The notes under the pieces are model-generated. The model worked only from the letters and a program-made list of their open reading frames with translations, did no database searches and was not told the origin of the DNA. A DNA stretch of 64,000 nucleotides from Kluyvera sp046569695 (GTDB lineage Bacteria > Pseudomonadota > Gammaproteobacteria > Enterobacterales > Enterobacteriaceae): contig NZ_JBKHUI010000003.1 in the NCBI RefSeq assembly GCF_046569695.1, forward strand, positions 1 through 64,000, given 5' to 3'. Positions 20,020 to 27,991 of the stretch are shown piece after piece. Both the position numbers and the translations under genes were made by a program. Positions within the stretch are counted from its first letter, which is position 1. Each line of letters starts with the position of its first letter.

Positions 20020-20274
20020 TTACAGAACCGCTTTCTCTACAACGCGAACCAGCGTCCAGGACTTAGTCTTGGACAGCGGACGGCATTCGCGGATTTCAAC
20101 CACGTCGCCCATACCGCATTCGTTGTTCTCGTCATGTACGTGCAGTTTGGTCGTACGTTTGATGAATTTGCCGTATACCGGGTGTTTCACCATACGTTCG
20201 ATAGCAACAACAATGGATTTCTCCATTTTTGCGCTAACTACGCGACCTTGCAGAGTACGGATTTTATCGGTCAT
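20020..20274 (-). CDS. rpsQ: 30S ribosomal protein S17
   Basis: An 84-residue OB-fold protein binding the 16S 5' domain. The DKIRTLQGRVVSAKMEKSIV N-terminus is conserved. It is the last gene of the S10 operon and its start codon overlaps the rpmC end by one base. A strong terminator follows 22 bases after the stop. Confidence 0.99.
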   Translation of the reverse strand: MTDKIRTLQGRVVSAKMEKSIVVAIERMVKHPVYGKFIKRTTKLHVHDENNECGMGDVVEIRECRPLSKTKSWTLVRVVEKAVL

Positions 20275-20465
20275 TACGCACCCGCCTTCTGAGTCAGTAA
20301 AGTCTTAACGCGTGCAACATCACGACGAACCTGCTTCAGCAGGTGAGTCTGTTGCAGCTGGCCACTGGCAGCCTGCATGCGCAGGTTGAACTGCTCACGC
20401 AGCAGGTTCAGCAGCTCAGCGTTCAGCTCTTCAACGCTTTTTTCACGCAGCTCTTTTGCTTTCAT
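20274..20465 (-). CDS. rpmC: 50S ribosomal protein L29
   Basis: A 63-residue helical hairpin protein at the polypeptide exit, near the docking site for trigger factor and SRP on L23. It begins MKAKELREKSVEELNAELL and is rich in Gln and Leu, as in relatives. It overlaps rplP by one base and rpsQ by one base, a sign of translational coupling. Confidence 0.99.
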   Translation of the reverse strand: MKAKELREKSVEELNAELLNLLREQFNLRMQAASGQLQQTHLLKQVRRDVARVKTLLTQKAGA

Positions 20466-20875
20466 TACATCACCGTCTTAGTTACAAAGGTGGTTTTGAT
20501 CGGCAGTTTCGCTGCAGCGAGGCCGAATGCTTCACGGGCCAGCTCTTCCGGGACACCGTCCATTTCATACAGGACTTTACCCGGCTGGATCAAGGCAACC
20601 CAATACTCCACGTTACCTTTACCTTTACCCATACGCACTGCCAGCGGTTTCTCGGTGATCGGTTTGTCCGGGAATACACGGATCCAGATCTTACCTTGAC
20701 GCTTAACTGCACGGGTCATTGCACGACGTGCTGCTTCGATCTGACGTGCAGTCAGACGACCACGGCCAACAGCTTTCAGGCCGAAGCTGCCGAAGCTAAC
20801 ATCCGTACCCTGCGCCAGACCGCGGTTACGGCCTTTGTGCACTTTACGGAATTTTGTACGCTTTGGTTGTAACAT
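20465..20875 (-). CDS. rplP: 50S ribosomal protein L16
   Basis: A 136-residue protein organising the A-site region of the peptidyl transferase centre. The N-terminal MLQPKRTKFRKVHKGRNRGL and the VRMGKGKGNVEYWVA motifs are diagnostic. The gene lies between rpsC (12-base gap) and rpmC. Confidence 0.99.
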   Translation of the reverse strand: MLQPKRTKFRKVHKGRNRGLAQGTDVSFGSFGLKAVGRGRLTARQIEAARRAMTRAVKRQGKIWIRVFPDKPITEKPLAVRMGKGKGNVEYWVALIQPGKVLYEMDGVPEELAREAFGLAAAKLPIKTTFVTKTVM

Positions 20876-20887
20876 CAGCGACGCTCC

Positions 20888-21586
20888 TTATTTACGGCCT
20901 TTACGCTGCTGCTTTTTAGGTTGAGCAGCCGGTTCCGGTTGTTCAACAGCAGCCATACCACCCAGGATCTCACCTTTGAAGATCCATACCTTAACGCCGA
21001 TTACACCGTAAGTGGTGTGCGCTTCAGAGGTGTTGTAGTCGATGTCAGCACGCAGAGTGTGCAGAGGTACGCGACCTTCGCGGTACCATTCGGTACGTGC
21101 GATTTCCGCGCCGCCCAGACGGCCGCTAACTTCAACTTTAATACCCTTCGCGCCCAGACGCATTGCGTTCTGTACAGCACGCTTCATAGCACGACGGAAC
21201 ATAACGCGACGTTCCAGCTGTGAAGTGATGCTGTCAGCAACCAATTTAGCGTCCAGTTCAGGCTTACGAACTTCAGCGATATTGATCTGTGCAGGAACGC
21301 CAGCGATATCCGCTACGACCTTGCGCAGTTTTTCTACGTCTTCGCCTTTCTTACCGATTACGATGCCCGGGCGAGCAGTGTGAATGGTCACACGGATGCT
21401 CTTAGCCGGACGCTCGATAACGATACGAGATACGGACGCCTTAGCCAGTTCCTTAGTCAGGTACTGACGTACTTTAAAATCGCTGTCCAGGTTGTCAGCG
21501 AATTCTTTGGTGTTCGCAAACCAAGTAGAGTTCCATGGTTTTACAATACCCAGGCGAATACCATTAGGATGTACTTTCTGACCCAT
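20888..21586 (-). CDS. rpsC: 30S ribosomal protein S3
   Basis: A 232-residue head protein with an N-terminal type II KH domain (GKKGEDVEKLRKVV contains the GxxG loop) and a C-terminal domain, forming the mRNA entry helicase with S4 and S5. The C-terminal tail is basic and Gln/Pro rich. It starts 17 bases after rplV within the S10 operon. Confidence 0.99.
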   Translation of the reverse strand: MGQKVHPNGIRLGIVKPWNSTWFANTKEFADNLDSDFKVRQYLTKELAKASVSRIVIERPAKSIRVTIHTARPGIVIGKKGEDVEKLRKVVADIAGVPAQINIAEVRKPELDAKLVADSITSQLERRVMFRRAMKRAVQNAMRLGAKGIKVEVSGRLGGAEIARTEWYREGRVPLHTLRADIDYNTSEAHTTYGVIGVKVWIFKGEILGGMAAVEQPEPAAQPKKQQRKGRK

Positions 21587-21603
21587 TGCTAGTCTCCAGA
21601 GTC

Positions 21604-21936
21604 TCAGCGATCGGACACAACCACAGTGATGTGGCTGGTGCGCTTCAGGATGCGATCTGCACGACCTTTAGCACGCGGCATAATGCGCTTCATGCTTGGG
21701 CCTTCGTCTACGAAAATTTTCGTAACTTTCAGATCATCAATGTCAGCGCCATCGTTGTGTTCAGCGTTAGCAATGGCAGATTCCAGAACTTTCTTGACCA
21801 GTACAGCCGCTTTCTTATTGGTGTAGGTCAGAATTTCCAGCGCCTGCGACACTTTCTTACCGCGAATCAGGTCAGCAACAAGGCGAACCTTCTGAGCAGA
21901 AGAACGAGCATGGCGATGTTGAGCTAAAGTTTCCAT
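21604..21936 (-). CDS. rplV: 50S ribosomal protein L22
   Basis: A 110-residue protein whose beta-hairpin lines the nascent-peptide tunnel constriction. The hairpin segment GPSMKRIMPRAKGRADRILK, where macrolide-resistance deletions occur in E. coli, is intact. It lies 14 bases after rpsS. Confidence 0.99.
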   Translation of the reverse strand: METLAQHRHARSSAQKVRLVADLIRGKKVSQALEILTYTNKKAAVLVKKVLESAIANAEHNDGADIDDLKVTKIFVDEGPSMKRIMPRAKGRADRILKRTSHITVVVSDR

Positions 21937-21950
21937 CTCTTCCTCCTACC

Positions 21951-22232
<282 letters not shown>

Positions 22233-22245
22233 TTATCCTCTAAAA

Positions 22246-23067
22246 TTATTTGCTACGGCGACGTACGATGAATTTATCAGTACGCTTGTTGCTGCGGGTC
22301 TTCTTACCTTTGGTCTGGAGGCCCCACGGGGATACCGGGTGCTTACCAAAGTTACGACCTTCACCACCACCATGTGGGTGGTCGACTGGGTTCATCGCAG
22401 TACCGCGAACGGTAGGACGAACACCACGCCAGCGTGCAGCACCTGCTTTACCCAGAACGCGCAGCATATGCTCAGCATTGCCAACTTCGCCCAGAGTTGC
22501 ACGGCATTCTGCTTCGACTTTACGCATTTCACCAGAACGCAGACGCAGGGTGACATAAGCACCATCGCGAGCAACGATCTGAACGTAAGTACCAGCGGAA
22601 CGTGCCAGCTGACCGCCTTTACCTGGTTTCATTTCTACGTTATGAACGGTAGAACCAACCGGGATATTGCGCATCGGCAGGGTGTTACCTGCTTTGATTG
22701 CAGCATCAACGCCAGACTGAATCTGGTCGCCAGCTTTCAGGCCTTTAGGGGCCAGGATGTAACGACGTTCGCCGTCTTTGTACAGAACCAGCGCGATGTT
22801 CGCGGAGCGGTTCGGATCGTACTCAAGACGTTCAACAATTGCCGGGATACCGTCTTTGTTGCGTTTGAAGTCAACAATACGGTAAGCCTGCTTGTGACCA
22901 CCACCGATGTGACGAGTGGTGATGCGGCCATTGTTGTTACGACCACCGGATTTGCTGTTTTTTTCAACCAGCGGAGCAAAAGGTTTGCCCTTGTGCAGCT
23001 CTGGGTTGACCACTTTAACGACGTGGCGACGACCCGGAGATGTCGGTTTACATTTAACAACTGCCAT
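22246..23067 (-). CDS. rplB: 50S ribosomal protein L2
   Basis: A 273-residue, highly conserved 23S-binding protein needed for subunit association and peptidyl transfer. An OB-like domain and an SH3-like domain are followed by the C-terminal MNPVDHPHGGGEGR signature, which contains the conserved histidine (HPHGG). It lies between rplW and rpsS. Confidence 0.99.
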   Translation of the reverse strand: MAVVKCKPTSPGRRHVVKVVNPELHKGKPFAPLVEKNSKSGGRNNNGRITTRHIGGGHKQAYRIVDFKRNKDGIPAIVERLEYDPNRSANIALVLYKDGERRYILAPKGLKAGDQIQSGVDAAIKAGNTLPMRNIPVGSTVHNVEMKPGKGGQLARSAGTYVQIVARDGAYVTLRLRSGEMRKVEAECRATLGEVGNAEHMLRVLGKAGAARWRGVRPTVRGTAMNPVDHPHGGGEGRNFGKHPVSPWGLQTKGKKTRSNKRTDKFIVRRRSK

Positions 23068-23084
23068 TGTATTACTCCTCCGAC

Positions 23085-23387
23085 TTACTCAGCGCCGCCG
23101 ACGAAGTCCAGATTCTGGCCTTCCTTCAGGGTGACGTAAGCTTTTTTCCAGTCGCTACGACGACCGATACGCTGTCCGTGACGTTTAACTTTCCCTTTAA
23201 CTACCAGGGTGTTAACGACTTCGACTTCGACTTCAAACAGTTTCTGCACAGCAGCTTTGATTTCTGCTTTGGTCGCGTCTTTGGCAACTTTGAGAACGAT
23301 GGTATTGGTTTTTTCCATCGCAGTAGACGCTTTTTCAGAAACGTGCGGTGCGCGCAGCACCTTCAGCAGACGTTCTTCACGAATCAT
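23085..23387 (-). CDS. rplW: 50S ribosomal protein L23
   Basis: A 100-residue exit-tunnel protein, the docking site for trigger factor and SRP. The APHVSEKAS motif near the N-terminus and the [20 protein letters not shown] segment are characteristic. Its start overlaps rplD by four bases, so the two are translationally coupled. Confidence 0.99.
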
Positions 23388-23989
23388 GCCAGCATCTCCT
23401 CAACTTGCTTAACAGCATCAGCAGTCATTACGACTTTGTCGAAGGCGATCAGGCTAACCGGGTCGATACCAGTTGCATCGCGTACGTCAACCTTGTGCAG
23501 GTTGCGCGCAGCCAGGAACAGGTTTTCGTCCAGCTCACCGGTGATGATCAGCACATCTTCCAGAGCCATGTCTTTCAGTTTCTGTGCCAGCAGCTTAGTT
23601 TTAGGCGCTTCAACAGAGAATGATTCGACAACGATCAGACGATCCTGACGTACCAGTTCGGACAGGATGCTTTTCAGCGCGCCGCGGTACATCTTTTTGT
23701 TAACTTTTTGACTGTGGTCCTGTGGACGAGCAGCGAAGGTCACGCCACCTGAACGCCAGATCGGGCTCTTGATAGAACCTGAACGCGCACGGCCGGTACC
23801 TTTCTGGCGCCATGGCTTTTTGCCTGAACCAGTTACTTCAGCACGAGTCTTCTGAGCACGAGTACCCTGACGAGCACCAGCTGCATAAGCAACAACAACC
23901 TGGTGAACCAGCGCTTCGTTGAAATCACGACCGAAGGTAGTTTCGGAAACAGTCAGCGCGCTCTGCGCGTCTTTCAATACTAATTCCAT
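23384..23989 (-). CDS. rplD: 50S ribosomal protein L4
   Basis: A 201-residue protein whose extended loop ([20 protein letters not shown]) reaches the exit tunnel next to L22. In E. coli L4 also represses the S10 operon at both transcription and translation through the S10 leader, which is present here at 24974-25143. It lies ten bases after rplC. Confidence 0.99.
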
Positions 23990-23999
23990 TGCTATCCCC

Positions 24000-24629
24000 T
24001 TACGCCTTCACAGCTGGTTTAACGATCAGGTCGCAACCGGTCGCACCCGGAACACCACCTTTAACCAGCAGCAGGTTGCGCTCAGCGTCAACGCGTACTA
24101 CGTCAAGGCTCTGAACGGTGACACGTTCGTTACCCATCTGACCTGCCATTTTCTTGCCTTTGAACACTTTGCCCGGAGTCTGGTTCTGACCGATAGAACC
24201 CGGAACGCGGTGAGACAAGGAGTTACCGTGAGTAGCGTCCTGGGTACGGAAGTTCCAGCGCTTAACGGTACCAGCGAAACCTTTACCTTTAGAGGTACCG
24301 GTTACGTCAACTTTTTTAACGTCAGCAAACAGTTCAACGCTAATGTCCTGACCAACGGTGTATTCTTCACCATCTGCCAGACGGAACTCCCACAGGCCGC
24401 GGCCAGCTTCTACGCCAGCTTTAGCGAAGTGACCAGCTTCCGGCTTGGTTACACGGTTAGCTTTTTTAGCACCAGTGGTAACCTGAACAGCGCGATAGCC
24501 ATCGTTAGCCAGATCTTTGATCTGAGTAACGCGGTTTGCTTCAACTTCGATAACGGTTACTGGGATAGAAACGCCATCTTCAGTGAAGATGCGGGTCATA
24601 CCCACTTTTTTACCGACTAAACCAATCAT
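24000..24629 (-). CDS. rplC: 50S ribosomal protein L3
   Basis: A 209-residue assembly-initiating 23S binder. The loop HRVPGSIGQNQTPGKVFKGK carries Gln150, the residue methylated by PrmB in E. coli. It is the second gene of the S10 operon, 32 bases after rpsJ. Confidence 0.99.
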   Translation of the reverse strand: MIGLVGKKVGMTRIFTEDGVSIPVTVIEVEANRVTQIKDLANDGYRAVQVTTGAKKANRVTKPEAGHFAKAGVEAGRGLWEFRLADGEEYTVGQDISVELFADVKKVDVTGTSKGKGFAGTVKRWNFRTQDATHGNSLSHRVPGSIGQNQTPGKVFKGKKMAGQMGNERVTVQSLDVVRVDAERNLLLVKGGVPGATGCDLIVKPAVKA

Positions 24630-24661
24630 TGTATCAACCTCTCAATCGCTCGATGACCTGA

Positions 24662-24973
24662 TTAACCCAGGCTGATCTGCACGTCTACACCGGCAGCCAG
24701 GTCCAGACGCATCAGAGCATCAACGGTTTTTTCAGTTGGCTCAACGATGTCAACCAGACGCTTGTGAGTGCGAATTTCGTACTGATCACGCGCGTCTTTG
24801 TTGACGTGCGGGGAGATCAGAACGGTAAAGCGCTCTTTGCGGGTCGGCAGCGGGATCGGACCACGGACTTGCGCACCAGTGCGCTTAGCAGTCTCGACGA
24901 TTTCCGCGGTTGATTGATCGATCAGACGATGATCAAACGCTTTCAGGCGGATACGGATTCTTTGGTTCTGCAT
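24662..24973 (-). CDS. rpsJ: 30S ribosomal protein S10 (NusE)
   Basis: A 103-residue protein of the 30S head. Free S10 acts as NusE, which with NusB recognises boxA in rrn leaders such as the one at 581-592. Residue 57 is Val ([11 protein letters not shown]), the wild-type residue at the site linked to tigecycline resistance. It is the first gene of the S10 operon and is preceded by the L4-controlled leader. Confidence 0.99.
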
Positions 24974-25143
24974 GAGACCAGAGCTCCAATTATTTTATAG
25001 ACGAAATAGTTACTCCTCAAACCCATTACGATTGATGGGAGAGTGTAACCGTTCTTACAGAGTTCCCCAATTGGGAACATTGTCTGGTATCGCTTACGCA
25101 GTACCGGTGGTTCATATTGAACCGCTGTCTATATTAGACAAGC
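24974..25143 (-). promoter_or_regulatory. S10 operon leader with L4 attenuator/operator
   Basis: About 170 bases separate the predicted start point from rpsJ, against 172 in E. coli. The leader contains the hairpin GTTCCCAATTGGGGAAC (around 25062-25078) and further stem segments close to the start codon. In E. coli L4 binding here causes NusA-dependent termination and blocks translation. Conservation of the mechanism is an inference. Confidence 0.75.
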
Positions 25144-25149
25144 CCGCGC

Positions 25150-25177
25150 ATTATACACGTATACCCATACTAAGCAA
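25150..25177 (-). promoter_or_regulatory. S10 operon promoter
   Basis: Minus-strand TTGCTT (25172-25177), 16-base spacer, TATAAT (25150-25155), then a GC-rich discriminator (GCGCGGG), typical of stringently controlled promoters. The 160 bases between this promoter and the next gene, at 25337, hold no gene that I can support. Confidence 0.85.
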
Positions 25178-25336
25178 GTCGCGTTTATAAATTAGTCAGC
25201 AAAGCCCGGAAGGCAGTTCGCATAATTGCTGCACAAAGGGCAACGGTGCGTGTTCGTCTGGATAGCGTATCGTGAAAAGGCACATCAGCTGTTGCCGCTC
25301 TTCCCTTCACCTCGCACACTGCCGGCATAGCCCCTT

Positions 25337-25825
25337 ATGGAAACCAAAATGATGCTTCCGGCCCTCCCCTTCTATCTTCTCTATGCCGTACTCAACGTCA
25401 TCCTGTGTTGGCAAGACTACCGCACCGGTTTTTTACGTGACGCCTTCACCTGCCCTCTTCTTTGGGGCGGGCTCTTGAGCCAGCTCTGCCTGAACCCAAC
25501 AAGAAGTAACGAAGCGTTATGGGGAGCGATTGCAGGCTATTGCACGATGGCACTCTTTTACTGGGGATACCGCGCACTGCGGCACCGTGAAGGCTTAGGG
25601 TATGGTGACGTGAAGTATGTGGCGGCACTCGGCGCCTGGCACGGCTGGCAATCTCTACCGCTGCTTGTGTTGGTAGCTACACTGCTGGCGTGTGCCTTTA
25701 TTGTGGGGAAAGCGCTGTGGCTACATCAGGCGGAGAATATAAAAAACCCGCTGCCATTTGGACCATTTCTGGGAGCGGCGGGTTTTATTATGGCAGGCGT
25801 ATCGGCTTTTAGCCTTCAACCTTGA
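25337..25825 (+). CDS. hopD: short A24-family prepilin peptidase (HopD/GspO-like)
   Basis: A 162-residue polytopic membrane protein with about five hydrophobic segments. Both catalytic aspartates of type IV prepilin peptidases are present: one near residue 27 (CWQDYRTGFLRD) and one near 91 in the GYGDVK motif. The N-terminal cysteine-containing methyltransferase domain of full-length PilD/GspO (about 225 or more residues) is missing, so it could cleave but not methylate. No gsp or pilin genes are nearby. In E. coli a GspO gene sits at the same place beside bfr. Its last 17 bases overlap bfr tail to tail. Confidence 0.85.
   Translation: METKMMLPALPFYLLYAVLNVILCWQDYRTGFLRDAFTCPLLWGGLLSQLCLNPTRSNEALWGAIAGYCTMALFYWGYRALRHREGLGYGDVKYVAALGAWHGWQSLPLLVLVATLLACAFIVGKALWLHQAENIKNPLPFGPFLGAAGFIMAGVSAFSLQP
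25738..25790 (-). terminator. probable bfr terminator inside the 3' end of hopD
   Basis: AAAACCCGC (about 25743-25751) and GCGGGTTTT (about 25778-25786) can pair over a long, partly structured loop. The minus-strand product ends in GGGTTTTTTATATT. It lies within the hopD coding region, just beyond the bfr stop. The loop is long, so efficiency is uncertain. Confidence 0.5.
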
Positions 25826-26285
25826 TTTGCGACTGTAAGTAGTTCTGCAGACCAATTTTGCCGATCAGATCCAGTTCGGTCTCCAGCCAGTCAATGTGAT
25901 GCTCTTCCTCGGTGAGGATAGTAATCAACATATCGCGGCTGACGTAGTCATGGACACTATCAGCGTAGGCAATGGCTTCACGCAGATCCTTCGCGCCGTC
26001 CAGTTCAAGCTTTAAGTCAGACTGCAGCATCTCTTCGACATCTTCGCCGATATGCAGCTTGCCAAGGTCCTGCAGATTAGGGATCCCTTCAAGAAACAGA
26101 ATACGCTCGATGTACTGATCGGCGTGTTTCATTTCATCAATGGATTCGTGGTATTCAATATCGTTGAGGCGCATCAGGCCCCAGTTTTTGAACATTCTCG
26201 CATGGAGAAAGTATTGGTTGATTGCGACAAGCTCGTTTCCCAATAATTTATTGAGATAATTTATTATCTTAACATCACCTTTCAT
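25809..26285 (-). CDS. bfr: bacterioferritin
   Basis: A 158-residue 24-mer-forming iron store and ferroxidase. Ferroxidase ligands Glu18, Glu51, His54 and the C-terminal EEEHHIDWLE pair are present. Met52, which binds the inter-subunit haem, is in ESIDEMKHAD. It is transcribed after bfd (upstream on the minus strand), the usual pair for iron storage and release. Confidence 0.98.
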   Translation of the reverse strand: MKGDVKIINYLNKLLGNELVAINQYFLHARMFKNWGLMRLNDIEYHESIDEMKHADQYIERILFLEGIPNLQDLGKLHIGEDVEEMLQSDLKLELDGAKDLREAIAYADSVHDYVSRDMLITILTEEEHHIDWLETELDLIGKIGLQNYLQSQIKVEG

Positions 26286-26357
26286 TATATAGACCCTCCG
26301 CTTCCACTTATTGAAGCGTAGAACGGGCTACAGGGATGTCAAAAAAGAAATCCGAGC

Positions 26358-26552
26358 TTAGGCGATCTCTTTGAACTCTGGCATTTGCATTAATTCGTCT
26401 TCCATCACCTCTCGCGCAGCGCGGACGCACTTACCACATTGATTTCCAATAGGAATGCATTTTCTTAATTGCTGGAAAGACTGCGGATGAAACTGGCGTA
26501 CTGCCTGGCGAATTTTTTTATCGCTGACGCCATTACACAAACAAACGTACAT
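26358..26552 (-). CDS. bfd: bacterioferritin-associated ferredoxin
   Basis: A 64-residue [2Fe-2S] protein that reduces the Bfr core to release iron. The cluster cysteines Cys4, Cys6, Cys39 and Cys42 (YVCLCNG and GNQCGKC) are present. I choose the ATG at 26552, preceded by GGGAG at good spacing, over an in-frame GTG six bases upstream. The gene is followed by bfr after 72 bases. Fur control is expected from the family; a Fur box was not verified. Confidence 0.96.
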   Translation of the reverse strand: MYVCLCNGVSDKKIRQAVRQFHPQSFQQLRKCIPIGNQCGKCVRAAREVMEDELMQMPEFKEIA

Positions 26553-26682
26553 AACCACTCCCGTTCAATTTCTGAACAAAGTGTAAGTGAGAATAATTAT
26601 GATTACAATAGCCAGACGCGGGAAGTCACGTGAAATAAGGGATCAAATCGTGCGGAAAATATTGCCGGGACAAATACCAAAA

Positions 26683-26712
26683 AAGCAAAAAGGGCACCGA
26701 AGTGCCCTTTTC
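26683..26712 (-). terminator. intrinsic terminator of the str operon (after tufA)
   Basis: AGGGCAC (26691-26697) and GTGCCCT (26702-26708) form a perfect stem with the very stable CGAA/TTCG tetraloop, followed on the minus strand by TTTTTGC. It is the expected end of the rpsL-rpsG-fusA-tufA transcript. Confidence 0.92.
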
Positions 26713-26737
26713 AAGTGCAAAACTAATTAATAAATAA

Positions 26738-27922
26738 TTAGCTCATTACTTTAGCAACAACGCCCGCACCTACAGTACGGCCGCCTTCACGGATTGCGAA
26801 ACGCAGACCGTCGTCCATCGCGATTGGGTGGATCAGAGTCACAACCATCTTGATGTTGTCGCCTGGCATTACCATCTCAACGCCTTCTGGCAGTTCGATG
26901 GTACCGGTCACGTCAGTAGTACGGAAGTAGAACTGTGGACGGTAGCCTTTGAAGAACGGAGTATGACGGCCGCCTTCGTCTTTGGACAGAATGTACACTT
27001 CAGATTCGAACTTGGTGTGCGGCTTGATAGAGCCTGGCTTAGCCAGAACCTGACCACGTTCGATTTCTTCACGTTTGATACCACGCAGCAGAACACCAAC
27101 GTTCTCACCAGCACGGCCTTCGTCCAGCAGTTTGCGGAACATTTCAACGCCGGTACAGGTAGACTTAGCAGTCTCTTTGATACCAACGATTTCAACTTCT
27201 TCACCAACTTTGATGATACCGCGTTCTACACGACCGGTAACAACGGTACCACGACCGGAGATGGAGAATACGTCTTCGATTGGCAGCAGGAACGGCTTGT
27301 CGATAGCACGTTCTGGTTCTGGGATGTAAGAATCCAGGAAGCCAGCCAGTTCGATGATTTTCGCTTCCCACTCTGCTTCGCCTTCCAGCGCTTTCAGAGC
27401 AGAACCACGGATGATTGGGGTGTCATCACCTGGGAAGTCGTACTGGGACAGAAGTTCACGAACTTCCATTTCAACCAGTTCCAGCAGCTCTTCGTCATCA
27501 ACCATGTCACATTTGTTCAGGAACACGATGATGTAAGGAACGCCTACCTGACGACCCAGCAGGATGTGCTCACGAGTCTGTGGCATAGGGCCATCAGTCG
27601 CAGCAACAACCAGGATCGCGCCGTCCATCTGCGCAGCACCGGTGATCATGTTTTTAACATAGTCGGCGTGGCCTGGGCAGTCTACGTGTGCGTAGTGGCG
27701 AGTCGGGGTGTCATATTCAACGTGGGAAGTGTTGATGGTGATACCACGAGCTTTTTCTTCTGGTGCGTTATCGATCTGGTCGAAAGCACGAGCAGCACCG
27801 CCGTAGGTTTTAGCCAGTACGGTAGTGATTGCAGCAGTCAGGGTAGTTTTACCGTGGTCAACGTGGCCGATGGTGCCGACGTTAACGTGCGGTTTTGTAC
27901 GTTCAAATTTTTCTTTAGACAC
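26738..27922 (-). CDS. tufA: elongation factor Tu
   Basis: A 394-residue GTPase that delivers aminoacyl-tRNA to the ribosome. G1 GHVDHGKT (19-26), G3 DCPGH with catalytic His, and G4 NKCD are intact. Domains 2 and 3 follow after about residue 205. It is the copy in the str operon, hence tufA; a second copy, tufB, is expected elsewhere. It lies 69 bases after fusA and ends at a strong terminator. Confidence 0.98.
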   Translation of the reverse strand: MSKEKFERTKPHVNVGTIGHVDHGKTTLTAAITTVLAKTYGGAARAFDQIDNAPEEKARGITINTSHVEYDTPTRHYAHVDCPGHADYVKNMITGAAQMDGAILVVAATDGPMPQTREHILLGRQVGVPYIIVFLNKCDMVDDEELLELVEMEVRELLSQYDFPGDDTPIIRGSALKALEGEAEWEAKIIELAGFLDSYIPEPERAIDKPFLLPIEDVFSISGRGTVVTGRVERGIIKVGEEVEIVGIKETAKSTCTGVEMFRKLLDEGRAGENVGVLLRGIKREEIERGQVLAKPGSIKPHTKFESEVYILSKDEGGRHTPFFKGYRPQFYFRTTDVTGTIELPEGVEMVMPGDNIKMVVTLIHPIAMDDGLRFAIREGGRTVGAGVVAKVMS

Positions 27923-27991
27923 GGCTATATTCCTTACTATAGTGCTCTCCCCTTTGGAGAGAGCACGGGACTTAGGTTTTAATCCTGTGGA

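Noticed and set aside
25337..25825. hopD as a truncated pseudogene
   Set aside because: The frame is intact with both catalytic aspartates, and short A24 peptidases of this size occur as annotated genes in other enterobacteria. It is kept as a gene, with the missing domain noted.
26828..27982. Long open frame (384 codons) opposite tufA
   Set aside because: It is an antisense shadow caused by the strong codon bias of tufA. It has no ribosome site, and its amino-acid composition (rich in Phe, Val, Thr) is typical of reverse-strand frames.
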